From assembly GCF_030445035.2 (NCBI RefSeq), contig NC_080683.1:123303225-123367224 (forward strand): a stretch of DNA of 64,000 nt, in the 5' to 3' direction. The notes beneath the pieces are model-generated. The model searched no databases and was not told where the DNA came from. It saw only the letters and a program-made list of their open reading frames with translations. The translations under genes and the position numbers were made by a program. This document shows, piece after piece, positions 31,720 through 43,190 of this stretch. This DNA comes from Dasypus novemcinctus. Lineage: Eukaryota; Chordata; Mammalia; Cingulata; Dasypodidae. The stretch's first letter is position 1; every line of letters begins with the position of its first letter.

Positions 31720-32544
31720 TAGTTTGCTAAAGGCTGCTGGGAACAATATACCGGAAATGGGTTGGCTTTTTTATAATGGGAATTTATTAGGTTAAATCCT
31801 TACAGTTCTGAGGCCATGAAAATGTTCAAATCAAGACATTATTGGAGCTGCTGCCTCAGCAAAGGTTGGCTGCTGGCAATCCTGGACTCCTTCCATGTGA
31901 CAGGGAGCTTAGAGTCATCTACTTCTCCTCTGGGTCACATTGCTTCAGGTTCTGGCTGCTCTAACTGTGGTTTCCTCTCTCCCAGGTTCCTCTCTGAGCT
32001 CCTGGGTTCCTTCTCTCCATCTCTGTGGCTTTTTCTCTGTGTGTCTCTGTTTCAGTCCTAAGTTTATAAAGGACTCCAGCAAGAGGACCAAGACCCACCC
32101 TGGGTCATACCTCACTGCAATCCAATCAAAGCCTCTCCAACAGAATCCAATCCAAAGTGTCCCACACCCAAAGGAATGGGTTAGCTCCAAAAGCACAATC
32201 TTTTCTGGGATCCACAAAAAGCTTCAAACTGTCACACTTTCCACTCTGGATCCCCGAGAAGACACGTTCTTTCCATATGTAAAATACACAAGGCGTAAGA
32301 GCAGTGAGAGAGCCAGAGGAAGCCAAAAGCTTAAGCAACAAAATCCAGAAGAGAAGGGAGACCAGAAGACACCACAGAGGAGTCCAGGATCACTGGCAGC
32401 TGTTGGGGAGAAAAGCATCACCAGATGATATCTTGATTTGGACATTTTCATGGCCTCAGAACTCTGAGCATATAAGTTAATAATTCCCCATTGTAAAAGC
32501 CAACCCGTTTCTGGTATATTGCATTCCAGCAGCCTAGAAAACTA
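31720..32544. mobile_element. Foldback element with long terminal inverted repeats
   Basis: The left end TAGTTTGCTAAAGGCTGCTG is repeated in inverted form at the right end (32525-32544). The inverted match continues inward for about 120 bases, sharing GTTCTGAGGCCATGAAAATG and, with one change, TTCAAATCAAGA. A further weaker match follows (GATCCTGGACTCC versus AATCCTGGACTCC). The ends also resemble MaLR LTR 3' ends. It may be a non-autonomous DNA transposon or a palindromic LTR-derived repeat, and it interrupts an L1. No coding capacity. Confidence 0.7.
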
Positions 32545-32816
32545 CAACAGCACAAAACTGTAGATTTATCATTACTTTCTATGCATTTACATTTTAGCAC
32601 CTGTAAGAAGAAAGAAATGGAGTTACATACCCAAAATCACCATACAACAGCACTGACATTTAAATTACCCATATGGGTACCTTCCTTGGTGTTTTTTATT
32701 TCTATATGCTAGTTTGATCCATTATCTAGTGTCCTTTCCTTTCAGTCTGAAGAACTCCCTTTAGTGTTGCTGTAGGGCAGGGCTAGTGGTGACGAACTCC
32801 TTCAGCTTTTGTTTAT
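32545..32816 (-). mobile_element. L1 continuation, antisense
   Basis: AT-rich sequence linking the endonuclease segment to the ORF1 segment. The block ATTATCTAGTGTCCTTTCCT to TGCTGTAGGGCAGGGCTAGT is consistent with reversed inter-ORF or ORF1 3' sequence. Confidence 0.5.
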
Positions 32817-33400
32817 CTAGGAATGTCTTAATCTGTCCCGCATTTTTGAAGAAAGCCTCACTGGATATAAAGATTTTGGTTGGAAATGGTTTTCTCTCAG
32901 CACTCTAAGTATTTCAATCCATTGCCTCCTTGCCCCAATGGTTTCTGATGAGAAATCAGTGATCAGTCTAATTGGGACTCCCTTGTACATAAGGCGTTGC
33001 TTTTCTCTTGCAGCTTTCAGAATGCTCTCCTTGTCCTTCGCATTCGGCAGTTTGACTGACATGTGTCTGGGCGTATTTCTCAAGTTTATCCTGACTGGGG
33101 TTCAATAGACTTCTTGGATAAGCACGCCCATTTTCTGTTTCCAACATTGGGAAGTTTTGGGTCATCATTTCTTTGAATAACCTTCTACTCTGTTCTCTCC
33201 TACTTCTCCCTGTGGGCCTACCATGATGTATATATTGGTTTGCTTGACGGTGTCCTGAGGACTCTTAGGCTATTTTCATTTCCTCTCTGATTTTCAGTCT
33301 GCCTTGTTTCAATTGTCTTGTCGTCAAGTTCATTGATTCTTTCTTCTGCCAGCTCCAGTCTGCTTTTGAATGAGATAATATGTGAAAATGTTAGTACTGT
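32817..33400 (-). pseudogene. L1 ORF1p pseudogene
   Basis: The minus strand at 32817-33083 reads a run with TPRHMSVKLPNAKDKE, ILKAAREKQRLMYKG and PIRLITDFSSETIGARRQW. This is the conserved C-terminal half (RRM end and CTD) of the L1 ORF1 RNA-binding protein. A second, shifted frame to the right (about 33218-33380) contains LELAEERINELDDK, the trimeric coiled-coil region. Frame breaks between them show it is dead. ORF1p packages L1 RNA in the cytoplasm; this copy is a relic. Confidence 0.85.
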
Positions 33401-34639
33401 AACCAAACAACAAGCACTGGTCATCTTAAGTAATGGTATGAGGATTATATAGTTTATACTTTAAATGATCTGGAATTGGCTAATCATTTTATGTTTAAAT
33501 CTTAAGCTTCAAGGGTTAGAAACTGTGTTCTCTGGCACAGTTGTATATGTTAAATAATGCAAATATTCTGAAACACAGACTTTCTCAAATGTGTAGAAGA
33601 AATGTAAAATTTGGTATAGAAACATCTACCTTAAAATCTACTTTATAAATTCTCATTTTTATATTTCCATAAATTGCATTTTATAGAAAGAAGCAGCCTT
33701 CTAAAAGATTTGCCTGTGGACCTAAGAATATTTTTCTAGTCTTAGTGTACTGGAGAAAAATTTGTATCATTTTGCACATAGTGTAGTTTCTTCATATAGC
33801 CAGCTAACTAGTGGATAAAAATAAAGATACGATAGTATCATCAAGGAATATTTTTGTAGGGACTGTAGGTACAAATTTTTTGGAGCTGGTCTTTGGACAT
33901 TTTGGTCTAGTTATTAATTTAAAGTTACTGTAGTAGTTTGGGTTCCAATGGAAAAAAGATGGAACATTCAAATTAGGATAGGTCGGGGGGGGGGGTATTT
34001 TTTAAGGGCACAATTACAAAGGTATGAGAAAGGTGGTGAGAAACTACTGTGGAACTCTAAGCTGTCACTCTCCCAAGCCTCAAGTTCATGAGGAAGGAAT
34101 GGGGCCAGGAAGGAGAGTCACCTGCTTTAGAGGAACCACGACCTTTCTTTGGAATAAATCCCCTGCCCTCTTTGCCTTCCTCTGACTCCTGCCTGAGTTC
34201 TCTACTGGACAAGCCCAAGGCAAGTCCTGAAGCACAGGAGCCCATTGGAACAATCCTTTCTGATCAGCCTCCCAGGGCAGAGCAGGGGGAGGGAGATGGA
34301 AAGTTTCCGAAGAACAAATAGAAAGCATCTGGCATGTGTGTTGGCACTATACAAATCTAGAATTTATTTTCCCCTTGTTATTATGCTTATTGGTGGCATA
34401 TGTTTAGGAAATAAATTTATTGCTGTATACACAGGTAGTTGACAAGATTTGAGTTGACATTAAGTTTTAAACTACTTTTTGAACACTGGGGGAAAGAACA
34501 TAGGTTTAAAAAGGTACTCTGTAAAATTAGAATCTTTTCTGGTTCTGAGCTAGCTATTCCTAAATCTTGCTATGCCCACATGCATCCTGCTGTAATGTTA
34601 TCTCGGGGCCCAGAGCTCTACTGAGTTCAGCTCAGGACT
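33401..34639. other. Unassigned, possible unnamed interspersed repeat
   Basis: 33450-33900 is AT-rich. 33910-34330 (GTAGTAGTTTGGGTTCCAAT ... GGGAGGGAGATGG) has the look of an LTR or DNA-element copy but I cannot name it. Confidence 0.3.
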
Positions 34640-34810
34640 TGCTCTGCTCATTCGTTCAATCATCATTCAACGTTTAAGTCAGGTTTCCTGTGTGTTAGTT
34701 ACTGGATAGGCTTTGGGGGAAACAGTAGCAGGTGAAATAAACAGTAATTTCTGCCCTTTTGAACTTGCTGTTTAGTAGATAAGGGTTTTGAATGATACAG
34801 AGAAAGACTT
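34640..34810 (-). repeat. L2 3' end, antisense
   Basis: TCATTCGTTCAATCATCATT, then GTGTTAGTTACTGGATAGGC and TTGAACTTGCTGTTTAGTAG match the reversed L2 tail order (TTCATTCAACAAATATTTAT ... GCACTGGGGATAC ... GAGCTTACATTCTAG). Confidence 0.5.
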
Positions 34811-36169
34811 AAGTGGTTCTGTAAGTCTGCATTCATAAATGCAATTACCAAGAGCAACCAGAACCACCTGACCATTGAATGTCAAGTACAGTATTTAGTC
34901 ATGAAAATTAGAGACCATGCAGTTTATGGGTGGAAGAGGCACAGACATTTTGTAGGCAGCATATTTCCTTCCTTCTAAAAGAAGTACCTTCATCTTCAAT
35001 TTTGAACTGAACAGTTCTGGAGATGCTTATCCAAGTATGATTTGTGAGACCAGGCAGAGGCGGTCTCCAGGATCTTTCTAGAAAGCCTGCCCAGCACAAC
35101 TATCTACGATGTTGGTTATGGACTATTCTGCCCTGTCCACTAGCCACAGGGGCAACTGAAACCTTAAAGTTGGTAATGAGCACTAATGGACTACAGAACT
35201 AAATTTTTTTACTTTGTCTAATTAATTTAAATTTTAAGTGTAAATAGCCACATGTGGCTATGGTCATGGCCATAGATGTGCTAGCTAGAACAAGGTGTGC
35301 TGGCTGAGGTTCACTGAGCACAAGTTGTCTCATTTAACCTCATCCTCTTTTCAACAGGGTTAGTAACTGGTATTCAGTGACTCATATACCACCACACACC
35401 CAGCAGGGTGTCAAATAGAGAAAAATCCAAGGCAGGCACCTTCTCTGCCCTCAAGGGGTTTGCACACTAGCATGGAAAGGGCAGTGGCGGTCGGTGGTTA
35501 CTGCGGAGGGCACTGGTAAGGAATGACGCTTGGACTGGAGGCTGTGGAGGAATTGCACCTCGCAGGGGTGGCTGGGCTAGATGACCTTCCAGCCCTGAGG
35601 TGCAATGGCCTGGTGAGCCCTGCAAATGATGGCTGCAGCTGACCGGCCTTCACCAGCAGCCATGCCCCTTTCTAATGCTCACGCCACTTTATCTGGGCCT
35701 GAGTCCTCATCAGACCTAATGGCTAAAAAAAAACAGACTGGAGGTGAGAGCCAATCTGTGTGGAAAGTTTTGTAAACCAAGGCCCAGCGGGGGGTGGGCA
35801 GGTGGATGGAGAGGAGAACCCAGCTCAGTCATGCTCTAGACCTTGTCGTTATCGACACCTGCATCCCTCTAAACCCTAGTGGCAAAGACCCCACTCTCTG
35901 AAACCGCTTTGCATTTATCCAATGGAGTCTCTCTAACCCCCAAATGCAACAATGTCTTGAACCCCTGGGCCTCCAGTCCATTCCCCAGAAACCTTTCCTT
36001 TCCCTCTGCACCGCCATTCATGTCTTCTTTTCTCTCCTTGCCTGGCTTAGACAGCACGGCCTTCAGTGTGACGGTTCCTTTGCGCACACCTTCAACCTTC
36101 CTTGTTTCTCCTCCAGAGTCTGGCTAGAGCTGAGCTCTGCCTTTGCCATTTACGCCCAAGCAGGTGAGT
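34811..36169. other. No gene recognised
   Basis: Mixed sequence. 35300-35400 weakly resembles an antisense MIR (CATTTAACCTCATCCTC). Short open frames only. Confidence 0.4.
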
Positions 36170-37758
36170 GAGGCTGGGGAGAACACACACCTTTTCTGAC
36201 TGGACTCCCTTTCTGTTCATTGTCACTGACCTCAAGTGGGCCCTGAGTGCAACCCAACAACCTGACTACATTTTCAAAGTCCATTTGCTTTCTCCCTGCC
36301 ACAGAGGACTGTTTGATCCTTTCTCCTCTCTCCTTAAACCTCTAACACGTGGTCCCCACTGCTCACTCTCAGCTGATGGCCTCGCCCTTATTTCACTGAC
36401 AACACGGGAGTTTCACACGCTCCTGCCTCCACCTCTACCAGGGTCTGCGCCCGCCCATCCCGCCTTTCCTCCCGTTACGGCGAATGGACCCTGTCTTCTA
36501 TTTAAACCCAACCCTCCATTTGTGCATTGGACTCTTGTCTACTTCTCTACCCTCTTATCCCCTCGGGAACGTCACTCCAGCAGATATCCTTTTTCTCTCC
36601 CGCACCATTATTTCCCCCTTCCCTCCTGCTCACAGCCATTACCATATAGACGTGTAAGATCTTCTAATTAAGAAAAAAATCCCTCCCTCAACCATATTCT
36701 CCCTTCCAGTTCCTGCCCTGTCTTGACTTGCTCTCTTTTCATCCTCTCTGGACCATTACAATCAGGCTTTGGTCACCACGTGCCACCAAAAACTCCTCTT
36801 ATCAAGGCCACCACTGACCTCCATGTGGCTGAGCCCAGCACTCAGTTTTCAGTCTTAATTTATTCTTTGTTGAAACACTTTTTCCCCCATTTGGTTTCCT
36901 GAATAATATCCCCGCTTCATTGATTTTACCTGTCTCCTTTCTCACTGATTTTACCTTCTCATTCTCATTTGTTGGTTCTTCATCTTCTTTACCTCCTTAC
37001 TGTGGAGAGACCCAGGACTAGACTTACGACATCTACATTCTAGCTACACATCTTTACATCCTGAAGTCTTCCACATTTATGTCGTCATCCCAGACCTCTT
37101 GTGTACACTCCGGATGCCTCTCCCCTACTGCCCACTTGACAACTTGATACATATGTCTAATGAGCACTCCAAACTGGAGCTTCAAATGGACCGTGATCCC
37201 TACCCTACACGGCTTGCCTCCCGGGCAGGCTTCCCCAGCTCAGCATAAGGAGCATCTTTTCTTCTAGTTGCTCAGAGTAAAAACCTTGCCTCATCCTTGA
37301 CTCCTCTTTCTCTCTCATACCCCACATTCCATCAATCAGCAAGTCCCGGCGGCCTCTGCTTTGGAACATATCCAGAGGCTGGCCACTTCTCGTAGTCATC
37401 TCCTTTGCAAACTGGCTGGCCTGCTCCCATCCTTGTCCCTCCTCCATCCTCCACACAACAGCGGACTGAAAAACAAATGTCACACGTGTTGACCCTCTGC
37501 TAAAATTTCTTCAGTATCTTCTCATCTCAATCAAAGTGAAATCCAAAGACTTTATTATGACCACAAAGGTCCTCCGTGCTCAGTTCTCCACGCCCTACTC
37601 CACCACCTAACACTCTTTCCCCACTCATTTTGTTCCACCCCCCCTGGCCTCCTTGCTGCTTCTGGGAAGACAAGTATGCCTCAGAGCCTTTATAGCCGCA
37701 GTTCCTTCCTTCTACATCAGCCTTTGTTGTTGTTTTTAACCTTAGAGGCCTTTGCAGT
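36170..37758 (+). mobile_element. Long L2 (LINE-2) 3' portion
   Basis: The C/T-rich segment follows the L2 order. It includes AGGCCACCACTGACCTCCAT, TCATCCTTGACTCCTCTTTC, CCACATTCCATCAATCAGCA and TCCATCCTCCACACAACAGC, then a stretch through AAAGTGAAATCCAAAGACTT and ends near GCCTTTATAGCCGCAGTTCC. It is broken throughout, as expected for this ancient family. Confidence 0.7.
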
Positions 37759-37770
37759 AAACCTATTTTT

Positions 37771-37860
37771 TGGTTTTGTTTTTAGGAAGTATCGGGGATT
37801 GAACCCAGGACCTAGTACATGGGAAGCAGGCGCTCAACCACTGAGCTACCTCCACTCCCC
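37771..37860 (-). mobile_element. Short DAS SINE
   Basis: Reversed, it reads GGGGAGTGGAGGTAGCTCAG, then TGGTTGAGCGCCTGCTTCCC, a B-box GGGTTCAATCCCC and a short A-rich tail. AAACCTATTTTT at 37759-37770 and 37861-37872 is a perfect 12-bp duplication. The head is clearly tRNA-Ala-like. Confidence 0.92.
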
Positions 37861-37872
37861 AAACCTATTTTT

Positions 37873-38670
37873 ATATAGCAATCCTCACTCCTCTTATAGT
37901 TTTATTTTTTAACTTAACTTTTTTTACAACAGTTTTTGATTTACAGAAAAAATTGCAGAGGTACTACAGAGAGGTCCCATATACCCTGCCCCCAGTTCCT
38001 CCTATTATTAATACCTTACATTAGTGTACATTAGTGTGATAAAATTCTTACAGTTAATAAGCCAAAGTTGATACATTATTATTGAATAAAATCCATAGTT
38101 TATCCAGAATCCCTTAGTTTACAGCTAATACACTTTTTCTGTTCCAGGATTCCTTCCTGGGTCCCATGTCATGACTTATGGCAATGTCCTTGGTCACCTG
38201 GCTGAGGCAGTGTCTGTCTGATTTCTCCTCATAATGTGACTCTCCTGCGGCACCCCCTTTCCATACTGTACACTTTGGAAGGAAGTCACTAGGTGTAGCC
38301 CACACCTAACGAGTGGGGACTTAAACTTCCCCTCCTTAAATGTTGAGTATGTATAAAAATCATTTGGAATTCCTCAATATGGGAGCTTTGTGTCATCTCC
38401 ATTTATTTCTGTCAATATACATCAATCATTCAATCTATCAGCATGCAAGGCATGGATGCTTATTGTATACTTTGGCTTATCATCCAATAATGCTTTACTT
38501 TTTGCTCAAATTGTTCCAGTTTTGACCTTTGAGGTCTTTTTCAGTGGGTTCCTGTGTTCCTTTGACATACTCCATCATTACAGGTTTGTTTGTTTGTTTG
38601 TTTTACGATTTCCCTACTTTCGGGCTCTGCCTTATTTTTCAACATACATATCGGTACCTCCCATTCCATA
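37873..38670 (-). mobile_element. L1 3' end, antisense
   Basis: GATTTACAGAAAAAATTGCA, CCCATATACCCTGCCCCCAG, CCAGGATTCCTTCCTGGGTC and ATCCAATAATGCTTTACTTT follow the reversed L1M 3' region in order. A (TTTG)n run lies at 38584-38603 and a (CT)n run at 38672-38692. Confidence 0.75.
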
Positions 38671-38839
38671 CTCTTTCTCTCTCTCTCTCTCCCCCTGAAT
38701 GCAGCACTTGAGGGCAGGGTCCTGGCTGCTTTCTGACCATGCTGTAGCCTCACCTTTTTCTCCTAAGTTGAGTTTGCTGAGTGAACCAAGGACCCGCCGG
38801 GGCGGAGGAGCGGGGCGAGGGGCTGGCGCAGGGCTCGGG

Positions 38840-39885
38840 GCCGCGAAGGTCGGGCCGGGAAGGTGGGCCCCGGGAAGGTGGGCCCGGGACGGTGGGCGCC
38901 CGGGATGGTGGGCGCCCGGGACGGTGGGCGCCCGGGAGGGTGGGGGCCCGGGAAGGTGGCCCCGGGACGGTGGGTGCCCGGGAGGGTGGGCCCGGGAGGG
39001 TGGGCCTCGGGACGGTGGGCGCCCGGGAGGGTGGGGGCCCGGAAAGGTGGCCCCGGGAAGGTGGGCCCCGGGAGGGTGGGGGCCCGGGAAGGTGGCCCCG
39101 GGAAGGTGGGCCCCGGGAGGGTGGGCTCCGGGAAGGTGGCCCCGGGACGGTGGGCGCCCGGGAGGGTGGGGGCCCGGGAAGGTGGCCCCGGGAAGGTGGG
39201 CCCCGGGAAGGTGGGCCCGGGACGGTGGGCGCCCGGGAGGGTGGGGGCCCGGGAAGGTGGCCCCGGGAAGGTGGGCCCCGGGAAGGTGGGCCCCGGGAAG
39301 GTGGGCCCGGGACGGTGGGCGCCCGGGAGGGTGGGGGCCCGGGAAGGTGGCCCCGGGAAGGTGGGCCCCGGGAGGGTGGGGGCCCGGGAAGGTGGCCCCG
39401 GGACGGTGGGTGCCCGGGACGGTGGGCGCCCGGGAGGGTGGGGGCCCGGGAAGGTGGCCCCGGGAAGGTGGGCCCCGGGACGGTGGGCCCCGGGAAGGTG
39501 GCCCCGGGACGGTGGGCGCCCGGGAGGGTGGCCCGGGAAGGTGGGCCCGGGAAGGTGGCCCCGGGACGGTGGGCGCCTGGGAGGGTGGGGGCCCGGGAAG
39601 GTGGCCCCGGGACGGTGGGCGCCTGGGAGGGTGGGGGCCCGGGAAGGTGGCCCCGGGACGGTGGGCGCCCGGGAGGGTGGGCCCGGGAAGGTGGCCCCGG
39701 GACGGTGGGCGCCTGGGAGGGTGGGGGCCCGGGAAGGTGGCCCCGGGACGGTGGGCGCCTGGGAGGGTGGGGGCCCGGGAAGGTGGCCCCGGGACGGTGG
39801 GCGCCTGGGAGGGTGGGGGCCCGGGAAGGTGGCCCCGGGACGGTGGGCGCCCGGGAGGGTGGGCCCGGGAAGGTGGCCCGGCGCG
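38840..39885 (+). repeat. GC-rich minisatellite, 15-16 bp units in 46-bp groups
   Basis: About 1.05 kb of GGTGGNNNCCCGGGAN units. In the right half they settle into a regular 46-bp group: GGTGGCCCCGGGAC, GGTGGGCGCCTGGGAG, GGTGGGGGCCCGGGAA. Stop codons are rare in such sequence and 46 is not a multiple of three. All frames on both strands therefore stay open for 460-610 codons; these are artefacts. The array is dense in CpG and in G runs. Confidence 0.95.
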
Positions 39886-40480
39886 GCGGCTCGCCCCCTT
39901 CCGCCCAGCGGCCCCGGGCGCTCCGGAGCCGGCCGGCCTCCCGCAGCCCGCGCGCCCCGGGAAACACCCCAACGCGAAGGCCGCGGCGGGGATTCCCGGG
40001 GCAGGTCCCGGCGCGCTCGTCCCGCCCATGGGCCCCGCCGGGCAGCCTGGGGGCGGCGGGCGGAGGCCGGAAGGAGGGCGGCGGCGAGCCGGGGCGGGGC
40101 CTGGGGCCACGTGCGCCCCCGAGCCTGGGGAGGCCGGCGGGGAGCACCGGCCGCGGCGTCGAGGGGCCGGGAGCCGCCGTGGGAGCCGCCGGAGCCGCCG
40201 GAGCCGCCCGCGAGCAGAGCCCCTTGCCCGCCTCGGCGCCCGGGGGGCGGCGCGGACCGCAGAGAGCGCGCTCGGCCCGCGCGCCCCCGTCCAGTTGCGG
40301 TCAGTGCTCCCGCGGGCTCTTTCCGTCCGACCACCCCGAGGGGAGGCACCCCGCCCGGCTGAGCCGGCAGGGCTGGGGTCGGGGCCTGGGCCGGGGGTGG
40401 GTCCGGGGGTTCGCGGCCTCGGCGCAGCTTTGCCCGCGGGGCACGGGGCTTTTGGATTCCCCGTCACAGCCAAGTGCCTT
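39886..40480. promoter_or_regulatory. CpG island, candidate promoter
   Basis: About 600 bases of very GC-rich, CpG-dense unique sequence follow the minisatellite. It contains an Sp1-type GC box GGGGCGGGGC at 40091-40100 and a CACGTG E-box at 40108-40113, plus GGAGCCGCC repeats near 40170-40210. Such islands usually mark promoters of widely expressed genes. I cannot identify an exon or strand. A possible splice donor (AAAGGTAAGA) lies at about 40698 in the plus direction. Confidence 0.6.
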
Positions 40481-41499
40481 GCTCTTGGATTTTAGAGGAT
40501 GGGTATTGAGCGTTTAGGGCTCCAGAGCCAGCGTTGATTCCAGAGACACCTGCTGAGACCCGCCCTTTTTGAAGTATCCAACGAGAAGTCCTTTTAAAGT
40601 TGTTGTGAATTAGTGGGGCCTTACCTGGGTGTGTGCACCTCTTCACTTCCTATTAGGGTGCATTTTCTTAAAAATGACTAAATGACTCAGGAGCCAGGAA
40701 AGGTAAGAAACTGATAGACCTTTAAACAATTCCTTCCAAGCCTACAAGGCATTTTTTTTTAGCAGAATGGAGAGGAGTGCTGAAGGCTCTGTGAGAGCCA
40801 CAGGTTCCAGGAGGGAATCGCCTCCCTTTCTAGGCTCTGCCGACACTGGCTGAGCGCTGCAGGGACTTCCTGTGGTTCTCACGCGTTCGTTTAAGCTGTT
40901 TCTCAGCACTGGGAGGGGCTGTTATTTCCACACAGGTATCCAAAAATGAGTCACAGGCGTGCTCTCTTCATTGTGAGGCTTTGCTAATGAACTTTGGAAA
41001 AGTGACGTTCGCTCTGCCTGTGGCATTTAAAATGAGGCTACAGCTGTGAAATGAACGCCCTGCCAAGCAGGGGTCAGCGCTATAGGAAGTAGCTATTCAA
41101 GTTTGCGCTTCCTGGGTTGGTTCAGCGTTCCAGCGAAGGTCACTGGGCTGATGGACGATAACCGTTAACATCCTGCGCTTTGACACACAGGCCCACAAGA
41201 AGTGTAGCTTCGTTATTTGATAAGGCTTTGGCTATTACTTTCATTGTGTGTTAGAAATACACCATTTTACATAGTGGTTATAACACTCTCTGAATCAAAA
41301 TATTTTGTACAGTTTGTCTTTACAAAATTAGTGCTAAGCCATGTGAAAACTTTAAAGAAGGTATATGCTAGTCAGAGTTGAGAAATTGAGCTGACAGGTC
41401 CTACTGCCGCGGGGCAGTAAACTGAGGACGGAAGGAAAGGGCCTTCCATTATCTCAGCACACAACATTTTCTCTGTTGGAGCTGAGTTTAGCTGGGCTC
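40481..41499. other. No gene recognised
   Basis: Mixed unique-looking sequence downstream of the CpG island. If the island drives a plus-strand gene this would be exon 1/intron 1, but nothing in it proves that. Confidence 0.35.
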
Positions 41500-41620
41500 A
41501 GGCCGGCACACAATTACCAAGCACTTTCTCTCTGTCAGGCTTGTCACTCAACTGTAGTGATACAACAATGAATCAGAGATGATCCTGCCACCAGGAACCT
41601 TATAGAATAGTAGAGAAGGA
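41500..41620 (-). repeat. L2 3' end, antisense
   Basis: ACCAAGCACTTTCTCTCTGT, GTGATACAACAATGAATCAG and ATCCTGCCACCAGGAACCTT match the reversed L2 tail pattern. Confidence 0.5.
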
Positions 41621-42919
41621 TGGCTGATCCTCCAGCAAATCCATTCTAAAGAGAGGAGCACCCAAATGGAGCTTTGGTCCCAATATGCTGGAAGTTTCCT
41701 TAGAACAGGGATCTGGAGTGCACTGGGTTGTTACTGGAAGAATGAGAATGGTTTTGAGGTTAATCATCTTTACTCTGAGGCAGCCTGTTCTTCAGTCAGT
41801 AAGTTGATTGAAAAATACATTAATTAGAAGACACGACTTTAAAGCCATTTTTAATTAGCCATATTTCATATTATTTAATAATCATGTAAAAATAAACCCA
41901 GCCTATTACACTGAGGCGATTGTAAGCACTTTTAAATATGTGCCTTTTTGGCGTCTAAAGTGACTAATTCATGGTTTATAACTTTCTAACACCATCTTGA
42001 AACAACTTTCTGATCATTATTTTTCAAGTTCAAGCCAGTCTTTCCTAACGCACCACAGCTTTATAAGTATAAATGACCAAATCCACTGTACCACAACTTC
42101 CATTGGGACTGAAATCTTCCGAGGTACTCTTGGGATTGATCCCAAAGTATGTTAAATTTCTCCAGTTCCATGCGGTACCCACTGGGGCAGGAAACAGTGC
42201 TGCCTTTGAGATGACTTCATCTCTTTACTCCAGTTCTCTTGAGGCGCCTCGGAGTTCCTTTTTCTATGAGAAAGAAAAGACCGTGTGTGTTATACATCAT
42301 TTTGCTCCTTGACCTTGGCACAGATTTTACTCGCGATAAGTGCTAGGAAGCATTTATGGATTAAGGAAGGAACCCTAACACAGCAGGCGTTCTCGGGGGT
42401 GGGGCCCGACGGCCAGCAGGAGGAATGACCTGGACGCAGAGGCCAAGCAGCCTCGCGTGATCGGGGAGCTCAAGCCGGGTCAGTGTGGGCGCAGGGTGAG
42501 GGGCAGGGAGAGGGCCAGGGGGTGAGGCTGGAGGGGCAGGTCGGGGCCAGCTCACGAGGGCTTGTGCGCCGTGTCGGAACTGGGAGGGTTTTGAGCACGT
42601 GAATGACGCCGTCATGTGCATCTCTTGAAAAGATAACTTGAGTCACTCTGGAGGACAGACTGGATGGCAGCCACTTGACCTCAGGGGACACAGTGGAGAT
42701 TTTTGTTGTCGTGGAGATGTGAAGTTAAAGATCAGGCTGTGACAGCAGGCACTGGGAAGGAGGGAAGGAGCTCACAGGCGCCGGAGAGGCAGAGCCAGCA
42801 CGTATTTACAGGTGGGCGGCGGGGGAGAGGGAGGAGCTCACAGGGACACATTTCTCTATAATGACTCCTAGGACAGGAATGTAAGTTGCTAAAGCAGGTT
42901 TGGAGTAAAGGACGATGAA
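41621..42919. other. No gene recognised
   Basis: AT-rich up to about 42350, then GC-richer. No repeat or exon recognised. Confidence 0.4.
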
Positions 42920-42976
42920 GGTTTCACCCAGCACTTGGCACGTAGTGAGTGCTCATTAAGAGTGTTGGAATGAATG
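42920..42976 (+). repeat. L2/MIR 3' terminal fragment
   Basis: CAGCACTTGGCACGTAGTGA then GTGCTCATTAAGAGTGTTGG and AATGAATGA matches the shared L2/MIR 3' end (GTGCCTGGCACATAGTAGGT ... AATGAATGA). Confidence 0.55.
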
Positions 42977-43190
42977 AGTGATCAGAATACTCATCATCGC
43001 TAACATGTACTGTTTGCTACATGCCAGTCGCTGTCCTGGGATCAGCATGTGAATCACATCCTTTTACTCCACACCGCAAGCAGGTACTCTGGTACCGTTA
43101 TTAACACTTTCACCAGGTGGAGAAAGTGTGATGCTGATTAGAGACAGAGCCAGGAATTCGCCCCAAGCACCTGACCTCAGGGCTCGCATT
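42977..43190 (-). repeat. MIR SINE, antisense
   Basis: GCTAACATGTACTGTTTGCT, ATGCCAGTCGCTGTCCTGGG, AGGTACTCTGGTACCGTTAT and AGAGCCAGGAATTCGCCCCA follow the reversed MIR consensus nearly end to end. Confidence 0.65.

Noticed and set aside
38632-40517. Open frames of about 460-610 codons on both strands over the GC minisatellite
   Set aside because: They are Pro/Gly/Arg repeats from a 46-bp tandem unit without stops. All frames are open at once and there is no domain or codon signal.
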